A stretch of 64,000 nt of DNA, from contig VZTI01005197.1 in the NCBI GenBank assembly GCA_013397865.1, positions 1,578,424 to 1,642,423 on the forward strand. The letters are read 5' to 3'. Source of the stretch: Struthidea cinerea. Lineage: Eukaryota; Chordata; Aves; Passeriformes; Corcoracidae. Of this stretch, positions 11,604 through 26,300 are shown in pieces (the first letter of the stretch is position 1; the number at the start of each line of letters is the position of its first letter). The notes below the pieces were generated by a model. The model made no database searches and was not told where the DNA came from. It saw nothing but the letters and a program-made list of their open reading frames with translations. The translations under genes were made by a program, and so were the position numbers.

Positions 11604-14600
11604 GAAGAAGGATGGTTGCCTTTACTTCCTCTGAAGCACACTATGTACATCAAGGACCGAATCCCAGACTGTGGAAAGCAGGAAATGCCAAAACAGTGTT
11701 ACCTATCAACTAACATGTGGATGCATACCTGCTCTTTTGCATATTTTGGCTACAGGAAAATAGGGAAGGGCAGCTAAACCAAAAGAAACCAGTGAAATGC
11801 ATGAGACAGTCTCTCTAAAAACAAATCCCGTAATTTATGGCCAAAGTCATAATTTAAGGAGGAAGACAGGTCTATCAACCTTTTCTTTTCTTTCGCATTT
11901 CTTAAACTACTGAAGTTGGCAAAGCAACATATAGCTAAGACCTGCCCACAAAAGTTTCACTGAGCTGGTAACTTAATTACAAAGGCAGTGAAATAAAGAG
12001 GTAGGTAAGCCTAGCTCAACATGTAAAACACAAACCATTCTGTTACTTCCACTTGGTCCCTCATGCACTGCTCTCCTCCAGCAACTTGAGCAGCCTCCTC
12101 TGCTCCGTTAGTCTAGCCCTGGTGCTTCCACAGCCACAGGTCTCCTTCCTGGGCAACCTTCTTTCCTCTTGCTGCCTGTGGTCCCTTTTCCTACCAAGTT
12201 CTGCAACAGCATTTACACAAACCATTTGCACGACAGTTACCTAAGCCAGCAGTGCTTCAGTTTTATTCAGTACAAAATGACAACAAAATTGCAATGATCA
12301 AACTTAGAGTATCTCACTCTACAGCACTTAAAGCCACATTTCTCAATGGGATGTAAATGGAAGGACACAGGTTAATGAAACCCCTGGCTTTTCTCTCTAC
12401 CCTCACAACCAAACAGTCTCCTTGAAAATCATCCAAAGAAGTCAAATGCAGACCACAATAAAAAATGAGATTAAGACTCGTGAAGAAATCCAGGGGAGAT
12501 GATGATCAGTGAGGGACAAAGTGCTATAGTGAGCATCTTGGTAAAAAGAAAAGGCTTTCTTCCCCAGCTGCGCCTGTGGTTTGCATTTTAGTAGCAGAAG
12601 CAGCACAATAAAGCATGTTTAAGAGCAGAACGGCATTACTCCCTTACATAAATCAGTCCCCAACTTCTGAAATAACTGAAATCTGTAGTAAATTAAGACA
12701 TTAATTCACAATTAATTGACTTGAATTAATTTGAAATTATTTTCCGAAACCTCTTCTTTGAAATTCTTTACTCACTCGAATTTCAAGCAACAACCAACGC
12801 TCCCTAGAGATGGTCCAGGGGGACCATGTACATTTTAGGCATCTTGGACAGACAGTAATTAAGTTATTTGTTTTGGATGACTGTACAGGGCCTACTAGTT
12901 CAAAGTGCACATCAAACATATTTTGGTTTGAAGCACCTCTACTGCTCCCAGCAAATCCCAACTATCCTGGCAGGCAGAACATCTACCTTCATTTTACTTT
13001 TGGCTTCATATAATTCAACAATTGCCTTTTCATTCTGCAATATTTCATGAGGTAAACTCTGATAACTGCTCGCAAATAAAACCCTTAGCGTGCCTTTCTC
13101 TTTTTTAAGCTTCTTTACAATTTATCTTTTTCAAAGAAGTCAGCAATCTTCCATTAAAATTAAAAACACAGAAACAATACAACTTACTCTTTTCTTTAAG
13201 TTCTTCCCAAGACAAATTAAAAGAGCCGCTTGCCCAATACAAACACACAGGTTTGGCCTTGGTATTCTTGACGCTTTGTCTTTACCAGGTCCTGGACTTG
13301 TGGGTTTTAAGAAAATACTGTGTTTCATGTTCCTTTGAAGACTGCTTCTAGCCCATGAGTTTGCAAAATAAAACCAAAAATCACAAAGGCAGCTCATGCT
13401 ATTTTTTTTCCTTTTTAAACCTCAAAACTTTTTAGCCAAATTCACTTTTTTGCATAATTTCCTCACCCTCTAGTTGCCAAACCCTCAAAAACCCCCCTAA
13501 GAACATTTAAACTGCCTGCATAACACAGGTTTGTTCTTCAAAAACTGCCACTAAGATCACAAATAATTGCTGAGATGTTAATTTTTGCCTATCTTACTCA
13601 ACTAACCAGAATTAAGAAAGGCAGACAAACCTGAAGCACCCTGGCCTATTTAATACACGTACAGAAATGGCTGCTTTTTGAAGAACGCTGCACAACTCTC
13701 ACAACTCAAAACCCCTACAAGAGAAGCTATGAGTCTCCACACTTCTGAAGGATCAGGCCGTCTAGCCACACTCCTGCCCAGCATCTCTGAACAGAAAATG
13801 AAACATTTTCAAGTGAGATGTGCTGCTCACAGCCTTTTTCAGACACTTTGAAAACATTAATCCCAGAGAAAGGGTACATGGAGAAGTACCTAGAGAAAAG
13901 GCTTCCACGGTGTCAGCATGCTGCCTTCTCTGGCTAAAAACAAAGCACTAATGCAAGCCTTGAACTGAAATACCATGAAATTTAAATGACTGTTCCCTAC
14001 CCACAGTTTTCAAAGCCTTTTATTGAAAGCAGTCAAAATTCACAGCACAGCTCCACGAAAGAGGCAGGATAAAAGAACCTCAAAAAAGTCAGAAGATAGG
14101 CCACAAACCCACCTGCCTTGTACCGAAGAACACAGTTATTTTTACTTACTAGGTAGCAAAGCCTTTATTTCTGTCCTTGCAATGGCAGAACAACAGCACG
14201 AAATTTTAGTGGGAAGGGCAGTTTTTAAGCACAACCCTGTACTAACATAATTACAAATTAAAACAAGAGGCAGGTATTTTAGAAGAAACAAATTCTATCA
14301 CACCTGCCTCAAGTAAGTTAATTCCCACTAAAGTAACAATGAATGTATTTGCTGTTCCTGCAGCATGTCTATGAAACAACTACCAGTAAAGAAGGAAGAG
14401 ATCCAAGTGAAAATAGACCTCACCTTTTTAACCCACCAATTGCAATTCTGCTTTTAACAGTTAAAATAAAAATTCATTTCATCAAGCACCCCAAATTTTA
14501 CTCAAAAACTTCCCCCAAGCTGAAGAGCAAAGGGCTAACTTCTGTCAAGTCAGTTGCAACCCTTCCTCCCTTCAAGTGTTTCACTTTCACATGCCAGGGA

Positions 14601-14873
14601 AACTAGTTTTCCTCCAGCTCTGAGAATCTGGCTCCCACCTCGAGAAAAGCAGGACGCATTGACAGGAAGTACTGTGGGGCTGCAAAGCACAAAGCAATAG
14701 GAAGTTACATTCTCGTCAAATTTCATTGCACCCAACCATTTCCTTTTTCTTTCTTGTGCTAACACCAGGAACAGCCAAAAATTTCTATCTTGACACAAAC
14801 CATTTTAAGTTACAGCAGTTCAGCGAAATGCATGAAAGAGCTCTGTGGTCACTGATAAGCTTGACCTGCTTAA

Positions 14874-14927
14874 TAATTAAGAGTGATAATCTTCCTACAG
14901 TAATTAAGAGTGATAATCTTCCTATGG
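14874..14927. repeat. 27-base tandem duplication
   Basis: taattaagagtgataatctt plus cctacag is followed directly by the same unit ending in cctatgg. The two copies (14874-14900 and 14901-14927) match at 25 of 27 bases. The second copy has TG for CA near its end. Confidence 0.97.
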
Positions 14928-17900
14928 GAGCTGCCTTTTGCTGTTTCTACATTAATCCAAGCCTTTTAGTTCCTTTTAATAATGAAAGGGCACAGGCCTG
15001 TAGGACAGCATGTATTTGCATGCTGGAGCTCAACAGCCCATAACAAACCTTTACACTGAACCCATTAAGTACTAAAAAACCCACAAATCTTCCCTGTGCC
15101 TTGCCCCTCCCCAGGAAAAGAAAAAAAAGACTGCTAACTAAAAAGGAAACTAAGCAAATACAAGAAAACTCAGTCCTAGGACTTTAAAAAGTAGTAACTT
15201 CTGCTTTTAATTTATTCCCCTGATCTGGACAGTGCACCTGATACCACTTTCCCTGAAAAGAAGTTACGGAAAAGTCACTAAGATCACATCTCAAAGCCAC
15301 AGAAAATACCCAGTAGTGGAAAACATCAATCTGGACTTCGCACTTTTTTCTCTTTTGAGAATTTCAGCCCGAATTTTTAAAAACAAAGTAGATCATTGAG
15401 CATCAACCTTTAAGAATAGTAATTTACCAATTAGCATTCAATACCATGCCTTTTTTAAGCCAGTGTATGAAGACAGACAACCAAAAGGAGCTCAGTATGG
15501 AACACTCTACAAGTTGTCTCCACGGCTTTTTTTTTTGTAGCCTCAAATGCTACAAATGCAAAAAAAGCAAACACTCTAATATACAGTTTCACAGCATTGG
15601 CAGCAATTTATTTTACAAACTGATAAGATGCTGGGGAAGTCCCTCAAAAACTTAAAACCATGCACCACTTGCAAAATCCTTTTACCAAACATTTGCTTGA
15701 GTAATAGACCAAGACCAGCTTTCTCAGGGCTATGTTTCCATTTTATAAGGAGAAAAATCATTGCCACTATTGATTGCCAAACTTATTAAAAATTCAATTA
15801 TGTCCTCTAGCAGACAAAACTTCATAGAAGACTTTCTGAAGCATCTCCAAACTACCACAAATTTAAACTACTTTAGTTTTCTAAAAAATACATAATTTGT
15901 CATGTAACCGAAAAGCATTTTCACAAGCTGTACTATATATGAATGTGAAAATATGATGCAAATAAAATTATAAGGAGAAGAAGCAAGGCTACACTTTTTT
16001 CAAAGGTACTTTAAGTGTGGTGCTGCAGGGGGAAGCTGCGGTCACACAGTCGTCCTACGCACAGCAGGGAAGCAAAGCTGCTCCCCCACACCCCAGGGGC
16101 CACTACCAATCTTCAGCATGAAAAGTTAAAGTTAAGTCACTAGCCAAATACCAACACCGAAAAAGTAATTTCAAACCACCACCATTATGTCAGGAGCATC
16201 ACTCTCTTCTTGTTTTCCACCCCTCCCAGTTGGGACGTATTACATCCTCTTTAGTCCCCCTCCAAATGTTTTGGTGTCATTTGGCAAGGCTTTCTGTTCT
16301 GGTGCAGTAATTCATTGAATCTATGCCGTATGTGATGTGTGGGGTTTTTTTAGACAGGACCCAAAATACAGAACCTTATAAAGAACCTTTTAAAAATAGC
16401 AATAAAAAATTGCAGACTATTTTTAATGTTCACTGGCATTTTATTAACTGACAGCACTGTGCATTTTCATCTTCATCTCTCTGCTTCAACAGCACAGTCA
16501 TATAAACCTACTCTTCAAACAAAGAGCTTTTCTCTTCTAGCTTCCCATACAAAACTCTGGTTGTACTTCAAAGTACATCCCCTCCTGCAGTCAGAAAAAG
16601 AAAGGGGAATCCTCCACAGCGTCAGATCATTTCCACTCTTTCACCTAAAGCCAGTAAACCCCCATGGTGACAGGACACCATGCAGACAGCCTGCAAAATT
16701 TCCCCGGCTGCCCCTTTTGAAAAGTGCAGCTTGCTGAGCTCTCCTGTCTTGTGTCACTCGTCTCTCTGGGCTGTGGTGTGCAAAATGGAAAGACAGCTCC
16801 ATGACTTAGTGCTATTAATAAAAGCAAGCACGCTCACCGTGTATTTGTGACCTACTCCTAAGTACTACTGTGTATTTATAATTCGCTAGATTACGTTGTT
16901 AAAGGAAACACACAGATATGAAAAAATTTATACCAGAAAATTCAAACTGGCAAAAATACAAAAACATTGGCATTACGAGGATTAGTACTTGCAACACTTA
17001 TCGCAGAAACCACCGGGTCCTTACAGAACATCTGGGATCTGTTGAAGCCAATGCACAGCACATGCTCTCAGCCAATTTCTTCTGACGTACAAAATGCTGC
17101 AGTGTTCTGCTATTATACAACTCAGAACCATATGAAACACACCCTGTTCCACAGGTTTATTAAAAAAATGTCTACCACCAAAGAAACTCAGGTATGCTAT
17201 GGCTCTGAATTCCAGTAAGGGGCACCTTAAGTCCACAAGTTAACATTTGCTTCCTTCAGCAGGATAGCTGGTGAGGAAAGGAAGAAGAAAATTAGCTGAA
17301 AAAAACAGCAGGAAGTCAGCTTTTGATTATTTTATATCCATTTTAAAAAGTACTTGCAATCAAGTACAATATTAAAACTCCACCTCTCCTAGATTCTTGC
17401 ATTTTCTCCTTTATTTCAAAGCTAGAAAGCTAATCAGAGTTCACCAACTTGAAATGTTCACCTGTGAAGCCAGAGAAAAAAGCATCAGTAATGCTACTTT
17501 TAGCTTCTTGACAAGCCTCAAACCAGACATCTGCTTCCACTGCAATAAAGGATGCACTTTGCTTCTGCATGCCCCACATAGGGTTTCTCAAGCTGCCCAT
17601 GAGAGGAAAAGCTCCTCCAGACAGGCCAAAGATCCCTCTGCAGCCCAAAGGTGTATTTAACTGGTCTTGGCCATACATCTCTTGACACTTCTTCCTCTGC
17701 AAGAGAAGCAAACTAATGCCATGGTCCCGCATGGGAACCTGCACAAAGGTCCCACTGAAGCCAGTGGGGCTTCTCATAGGCAGAGGGGCAGCTGGGGTGG
17801 ACTGAGGAGCAGGACTGACACACAGCATTTTGCCCCTTCTTATGGGAGCATTTGGATACATGGATGGACATGCATCTGAATCAAGAGCAAGACATAAAAC

Positions 17901-20900
17901 TTGGCAAGTGCATCCAGCCTCTGAAGAGGCTTCTTCTGTCACTCCATGGCAGTAATTTACCCTAAAAAAGGAGCAACGAGGTTTTGTAAGACAGATCTTC
18001 AATCATGTCAAAATGGAAGATGTGGCTTTTGGCAGGAATATGGCAAAAACACAGAGGAAATAAAGAAGCTTAAGATGCTGCCCCAAACCATGGCCAGCAG
18101 TAGGTAATGTGGATTTGCAGTTACCACAAAGTCACATTTCAAACACCTGATCTTACCTTTCCACACCTTGCAAGCTTTCAGTGGACAGAGGGAAAACAAA
18201 GAAGATGTGAGTGTTCAAACAAAGTGTCATTGTCCCCAAACCAGTGCGTGTGCACCCAGAACGACTTAACCTCCAAGTCAGGCATCACAACAGAGTCACA
18301 GATGACATGGGACAACCCGAAGTTTTCCAAGTCCCAAACAAGCTTCCTCAGCTTGGGAACAAAAGCAAAAGTTCCCATCTCAAAATTTGGAGGCATACAC
18401 TCTATATGGCTGGGCACTGCCCTGCCCTCCCTGCAAAGACACCGTTGCAGTAATTGTTCCAGGAACAACAAAACACAGCCCATCGCTTCAATGACCAGAA
18501 AGCATGAATAATTGTTTTTATTTACAAGGAGAGAAAAAAATCCAAGCAAGACTGAAAGCATGGGGACCAGGGCAGGGGTGTGTGTTTGTTTTAAAGTGAC
18601 TACCCACATCTGCGGGATCAGCCACATTATCCCAGCAACACTGAGAATGCTCACAAAGGCCAGAAATGTCCCCTTTTCAAAAGGGCAGTTTAAACGCTGC
18701 AGAAACTGGGTCAGCGACAGGCCACAGAAATACCTAAGCAGGCAGCAGGCACCTCGCAAGCTGTAGGCAGCAGGCTTGCAGCAAAGGCCTCGAATAAAAG
18801 ACAGAACACACCAAGACAGAAATCAGACAATAGCTATTGAAGAAAGGCAGTTAATAGCAACAAAGCACGTAAAGCACGGGTCAAGGAGTCGGTCAAGTAC
18901 AGGCCCTTCAACTCTCTACCCTTCTTCAGTTGTCAGGAATCAAGATTTAGACACAAACCAGAGACGTACATGGCACACAGCACCAGCAGGCAGGCACAAA
19001 ATGGAGCAGGCATGTTAAATACACAACACAGTAAGGAACTGCAAAACTTATTCTACAATATTACAGGGCTGCTCACTTGCCGAGGGCAGCGCAGTGCTTC
19101 TTGTTCTTCCAGTTTCATTTGGAAAAAAAAAACAAAACAAAACAGGAATTACACAATTTCTGCTTATATATATACATATATCATCTGCGTATATTTATCA
19201 TCCCTGTGTTCAGGTCTTTACTGTTGTACATTTATTGACGTGTAGACACCTTAATTTTAAAATGCCAACCCACAACTGCAATCGATAGGACAATGTAATT
19301 CAGCACAAAATATATTTATGTAGGCAAAATCTAAGAGGTGACCTACAAAGTCACTAGTGAGTTCTGACTTGCGGACTGCATAACAGCTGACACCAAATGA
19401 GCGTGCAGCAGGACTGCTGCACACATCTGCCAGCCACAGTCAAGAGACTTGATTGTGTTTTGCACAGACCCTTAAAATCATTTGACGTGAACAGAGGTGG
19501 TGGTTATCCAAGGTGTAAGCAGTTATGAATCAGTCACTCCCTCCTTTCTCTCATTTCACTTCCCTTTTTCTATTGTGTATCTTTCCCTTCATTGTTAAGA
19601 TTGAAATCTGCAGTTGTCCCTTATCAGTTTTGCCAATCACTTGAAATGAGCAAGCTCTTATTTGTTCCCTACCCACCAGTATCTTTGTTCACTTTGTGTT
19701 TTTATTGGGGCACTTATTTTTGCCTATTTTTTCCTGTTCACAATATTTAGTAATTTTTTCACTTGCTACCATACTCTGCCCCGGCCCTCACCTCTTTGGC
19801 AATTACACCCCATCCTTCCCCTGCTGCCAAATTCTATCCCAGACATGTTCAGCATCACATCCAACCAGTTTCCAGTGCCATGCGCAACTTGCTGGCTGCC
19901 CAGCCTGGCAACCATGCATGGATGGTGGCATCCTGCTTCAGCTGAGTTTTGCCTTACCCAACACACTGCTCTGAGCTTTGGTAAGAGGCATCAGTCTGAA
20001 CAGGAGAGCCCTGTGCATCAAAGCAGACATGACCTGTAAGCAGCACTCCCAGAGAAAGGCATGGTGGCTGCAGAGTGCCTTTTGTTCCTGTAGCAGGAAG
20101 TCCAGCGGGACCCAAGGCGCAGCCACAGCCTCTGCCCCAGAACACAAACTGAGGCTGGGTGCCTCTGAACTTACATGAAAACCTGAGCAGAGAGGGCAAG
20201 CCAGGCAAGTCAGAAATGCCAGAGGTTTGAAAAGGCTGCCTCAACTTCACCTGCCACCTCGCTCCCTGCACCAAGGAGAAGCTGCATACAACATGGGAAG
20301 CTGCGGAGGCAGCAGAGACTTGGGGGGATGTGATCACTCCCTTACCCTGGGCTCTGAAAGTAGAAACCTGCCATTCCCCCTCCCTCCCAAGGACTGGGAA
20401 AAACAGGCTGCTTGCGAAGGCAATTCAAAGCAACTAAATTAAATTCCCTGACCATCCTCTGGTAAAACCGCTTCCTCACTGCACAAGGAGCTGAAGGCGA
20501 CCAGTCTTCCTGTCAATATCTAAAGCTCTGTCCTGAAATTGCTCCTCCACCACCACCCAGGTACCTGGGGAAGGAGCTTCTCCATAGAAAAGACAAGACA
20601 CTGGCAGTGGGGATGGATCCTGCCTGCCACCATGGGCCGGTTCCAGGTCACAGTGCAGGTGAACCTTGCCTGGCTGCTATAGTTATAGTGCTTTTGTTGC
20701 TCTGAAACCCATTTTTTATCATGACTGGTGCAATATGACCACTCCCATACCCTCTACATTCACTTTGCCTTCAAGCAACAGATGAACAATGCACAAATGC
20801 CATGATGGCACTGTGAGTAGGTGGGATAGTTACAATCCTGCAAAACAGTCTCATGCCTCAGTAACATTAATGATTTTCCCACTTAGCTGCTACCTTGCAG

Positions 20901-23270
20901 CGCCCCCCCTCACATGCACAGCCCCTCAGGCTCTGGCTGGGACCGGGGTCTGGTGAGCCCTGAGGGGATGAAAAGGGGAACAAACTGCACTCATTGCAAC
21001 CTCACAGTGTAGTTTCTTTCAAGACAAACACTGCTGGGCACCCAGCCAGACAGTGGGAGCTTAACGAGGGGAAAGAAAACCACCCCTCCTCCTGCCACAT
21101 CCTACAGTAAAACCCCAATGCCCCTCCACCCAGAGATTTAACATCAAGACACCAGGGTAACCACTGCACTGAGCAGCATTCGTTTACAGTGATAGCATCA
21201 CTACTCCAAAATGCTCAGGATTTGTGGCTATTTGTGATGCGGGAGCTGACCTGCTACAGCATTACTTCAGCCAGGGTCTGGTGCTCGATGCCCAGACTGC
21301 ACCAAAACCGCGAGTGTCCAGCTCTGTGCATGGTGACAGTCACTTGTCAATAACTTTGGTACAGTTCTAAGGTAAAAAGACAAACCTTTTATATTTCAAT
21401 TTTGAATCCTTCCAATAATCCTTGTTAGACTGTCCCTACTTTTCAAGTAGAGAGCAAACAACTTCAGACAGTAATTTCTGTATTAACTACTGCTAAGGCA
21501 ACAGAATCTTTCAGGATGACACCTAGTACCTACAGCTCTGAAATTTCATGCAATGTACCCTAAGTTCATGCTTCACACCCTAAGAAGTAGTCAAGTAATT
21601 ACTTTAAACTTTAAAATTCGAGTTTTTATTTTCTACCAAATTTAACCAACTTTTTTATTAATGAATCACCACGATTTATCCTCCAAAAAAATAAAACAAC
21701 TGTATTGTCAGATAATTCAGTAGAATTCAACTAGTTTTGCTTTCTATCATACAACTCTCTCAGGATTCAGCTGCGTTGTGCAATGACAACAGCTAACACT
21801 GAAGTGTAAGTGAAGATCACGGGTTTTAAACGAGGGAAATGTCCCCGTAGACCACACCTGTTTATAAAACAGCCAGCCTGAAACAGAGGAGTAATTGACA
21901 GCTTTTACATACTCCCACCCAGAAAAGCCTTGAGAACACAGTGCACTTTGGCACGCTGACACAAGCAGCGAGGAAGCCCGAGAGCCTAAAAAATCCGGTG
22001 CACGTGCGATTTCAATTGCTTGTGTAAACTGCACCTCTCGTCCAAGTGAACTGCAGCCATGGAGTTAAAAGGCAGCACAACATGCAGGAACCTCAAGACC
22101 TTGGAAGCCATTCAAAGGATCCTCCTCACAAATAATAAAAAAACAAGCATGCATCTGTTTTTTCTCTCTCCGGTGCTAAACACATCATACTGAGACTGCT
22201 GGATCAGTGTCAAAGAAGTCTCCAAAGTCCCACTTTGTTCGAAATGTATTCCCAATGGCAGCACAACACACTGCTCCAACAAATGCCAGGAGATGGCATT
22301 AAAGTGCATACACATGTATGTGCCCAATTTTGGTCTTACACATGGCTGCTGAACCTGTTTCTGTCCTCACTGATAGGACACAAATACCTGCAGCTGAAGG
22401 ACTGCAAAGAGCTGCCTGATGTCACCAACCCCACACGCTGCCTATGGAGGAACTCTTTGGAAATGCTCACCAGGAAAAGAGTACCAGCAGGAAGCAGCGC
22501 ACCAGATGATCTTTTCTTTTCAATTTGATTTTGATAATAACCAGAAATCACAGAAATAATTCAAGCAGCTTCACAAGAAAGGTCAGACCTCAGTGCACCA
22601 ACAAACTTAAGTAAGTGTTAAGTATTAACATTTGGATTCACTGCTTGTCAGCCACTGTCAGCTCTGAAAGAAGTGTGCAGGAGTCAACAGGAGCACTCAC
22701 AGTGACTCAAAGCCAGTCCCTAGAGTTCCTAGAAATCTGAGTGTCTATAACAATTCCCTTTTGGATCCTCTCCTGGGACCCGCAAAAGCTTTTCAATCAA
22801 GCCCTCCAGAAATTCAGGAGGGGAAACAGGCTGTAAGAACATGGCAGAATTCAGGGGTCTCAGAGTACAGCAAAGAACAGTAAAAAGAGAGCTATTATTA
22901 ACTTTCTATTAGATCAGATATCAGTATTCACACGATTAAAAAAAGCTGGGAAATTCTCCTCAGGAGGTAAACATAAATGTGCTACCAACAAGGCAAATAG
23001 TCATCATTTATCTCTATCCACTTTGTAAAGCTGAGACTGCCTATTTTAATTCAAAGTTAACTTTTTGTTTTGAAAGGTACCTATGTACATAACAACAGAC
23101 TTATGCTTTACTCTCTCAGAGAAAATAAACAGGACCCAAAGAGAAATATTAAAATAACGAATAGCAATTAAAAGAACTGGAAAGCAATACAAAATTATTT
23201 ATACATGCAAAAGAGTTAGCAAAAATCTATGCCAGAACAATTTTGGCTTAAGGTCACTTTTTTTTCATAT

Positions 23271-23327
<57 letters not shown>
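23271..23327. repeat. compound microsatellite (AC)n(AT)n
   Basis: Twelve AC units (23271-23294) pass directly into about sixteen AT units (23295-23327). It lies in TMEM131L intron 2. Long pure runs of this type are usually polymorphic in length. Confidence 0.99.
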
Positions 23328-23330
<3 letters not shown>

Positions 23331-26300
23331 CAGGCTTCTGAAAGTCTTCCCAAGCATTTTGACATTTTGATGTGTGTCAAATTATCATGCTATTGATATA
23401 CAAGTGTCTCCAAAGGCCAGACCAATTTCAAATCTTAGTACTGCAAAGGAAGCGAGTTCTTTCATAATGCAAGCAGAGCTATGTTGCTGCTTTTGGCACC
23501 ATCACATTGGCCAAAAGAACAGTTTTAGGCTTAAAAAAATACTGAGTTGTTTTCTGCATTTCTTGTATTTCCTTATGGAACATGCTGTTGCAAACAAACA
23601 TTTTAAACAGAACTTTTTCTTTCTCATAAAATCCAACTCTGAAACACAACAAAACCATGAACCAGAGTGAACACAGCCTGTACTTTCAACAGCACTGAAT
23701 AGGATACACTATCTTAACTTTCTCATTTTTATTTCCAAGTCTTTACAGCTCCTTCATGTGTCTTGACAAAGTTTTAAAGCTGAAGTTGGCTGTTATCAGG
23801 CAGTAAGTAAAAGCATTATTTCGCACTTCAAATTTCTTGATTTTGCCATCTGCACAGTTCTGGTATGCAGGTGGGTCAGATGGTAAACAACTAGCTACGG
23901 CTCACTGGGTACTGCAACAGTATCTTGAAGCAGACATGGGAAGATGAGAACCTCAGTAAAAATAAGAACAGAGGCCTACTTCTCACCTTCCTCTCAGAAA
24001 ATACTTTTTCTTCTTCTTTTCCTCATAATTATGAGCAAAAAAAGCTTCTTCACTCTCTTTGAGAAATTCCTGTGTTTATATAAAGTCCAATTGTTCTACA
24101 GAAATTAAGGTGTTTTGTACACACACACAAAATATCCTGCGTTATCCTTGTCTGATTATATTTCCATTGCTATTTCTAAAAGTAAAAATAAAAACCCCTC
24201 AGCTTTATTTGTACACCACTTTGGGGCCAGGAGGTGGAGGAGAAGATAAGGTGACAATTAACACCGTCAGCTTTGCCCTCTATCTTCCTTATCTCAGTTG
24301 GCAGCCTGGACATAACATAGAATGGTGGACCCCTGAGACAACAAGCAGACACCTAAATTATTCATACTGATCACATGTTTCTCCCAGGTGATTAGCTTAT
24401 TTGATGAAAGCAAACTCTTCTACAAATACAAAGCAAATATTTACAGTGAGTACTCAGAACTCTGCAAAAGAGTTAATACACACTGTCATCACATGCAAGT
24501 ATAATATTTGATATATACTGTTCCCCTCCCTGAAGTGGACAGGGCCCTTCTGTCCTGATGAAGAAGGGAGTTGGTCACTTTGCAAAAACCACCAAAAATA
24601 AAAAATCTCTTCCCTTAGCAGATACTGAAGAAAGTGGATAAAGAATGATGTTTAAGACAATGTAACTTGTTTTTTAAATGTTTTTTAAAACTCAGTTCTG
24701 AATTTATAGCCAATACTGAACTACAAGTGGTGTTGATGTTGTTTTCCTGCTCATCTTTTTATTTATGTTACTACGGCAAACACCAAAACTACTGAAAAGG
24801 TTCCTTCACCTACTGGCCCACAAGCCATGCAGTCAGAGCCATTGCCAGGGCATGAGCATAGCTTTCCCAGAGCATGTTTCCTCGTCAAATAAAAATACGT
24901 GAGTCATTACAAGCTAGGTTTGTGTCACCTTCAAGTACCTACAAAGATGAGAGCCAGGTTACAGCTGTGCCTATAACTCTCTACTACACTGCATTAGAAA
25001 GATTTCAGGACACTTTATGCTTTGCTTATAATAATCAAATCAGAGTGCTGGGGTTGATCATTCAGAAGCAGACCCTACACAAATTCCTAAAATTGAGCAA
25101 ACTGTTGTTTAGGCTTTTTTCTATTTTGTCACAATTTGCCAATCTGCAACAGTGGAAAAACTGTGAAGCTAAATTCTTACAGGGTGTCAATTTTCAGACT
25201 GCTGACACTGGTCTATGATTCCAGATGTCTATTGTTTAACAGCATAACGGTAAAACTAAAATTACTGCAAATTAAGTCCTCGTATGGGCAATTAAGAAAC
25301 AGCTACTATGGAGGTGAAAATAATTTATTAATAATAAATGCACAGACCAAAAGCTAAATCCTTTGTGGCCCACTGCCCACAAATCAGAAGGATTAGCCTG
25401 AGATTAACAGATGTCTGAAATCCATTACTAGTGTATTAAAATGTAAAAGTAGAAGCGTAAGAAGAAAGTTCCCATTCTGAACTACTTATACTACAGAAGC
25501 AGCAAGCACAGGCTAGGGAGACACAAAGTTTACAAATGGACATGGACAAACACACCATAGCAGCTGTTTACTTTTGCTTTTCTTTGGTTTTTTTCCCTCT
25601 TCTCTAAACACACAAAATGTGTCCCAATATCCCCTTTCTCAAAACAAGGCAGGTTAAGTTTAACAAGAAAAATGCCACGTTCCCAAGCAGACTTGCACAG
25701 CCCTCGCAGCATGCCACTGGCCTGGCATTAAAATCTGACCTTCCCCATGTGTTAGCTGAATGACTGCACCAACAGGCTGTGCCACAAGATCTGTCTCTGC
25801 CCTCGCACAGCTCTGCAGCCAGTACTGAACCTAACACAATGGGAAATAAGACACCATATGCCCTTGTCCCACCTGCTCACATCAGGCTTGTCCTAACTCT
25901 GACGAGCATGCATTATGGGTGGGCTCTGTCCCAAAGCATTGGCTATGGGGTGTTTAGCAAGAGCCAAAAAAAAATAAAATCATGCACAACAAATGACATC
26001 CACGTGTGTGCACCGGCTTTCAACTGTCCACGCGGTGCTGCCACTGTGTGATTCACCACACCATCCACCCAAAACCCACAAGCTGTCTCCCAGGCTATCC
26101 ATCATCCCAGTACAAATGCTTTACACCCCACTCCTACCCCACAGCCACTGGCTTGAAGGCATTACTCCTAACACACAACAAGACGCTGTCCATCTCAGCC
26201 CCACACTTTTGAGGGCTGACCTGCTCATCTATCTCACCTACAGTGAGTGGAGCAGCAGATCTGTCTGGGCTCCTCCCCAGCCCCTCCTGCACTGCAGGGA

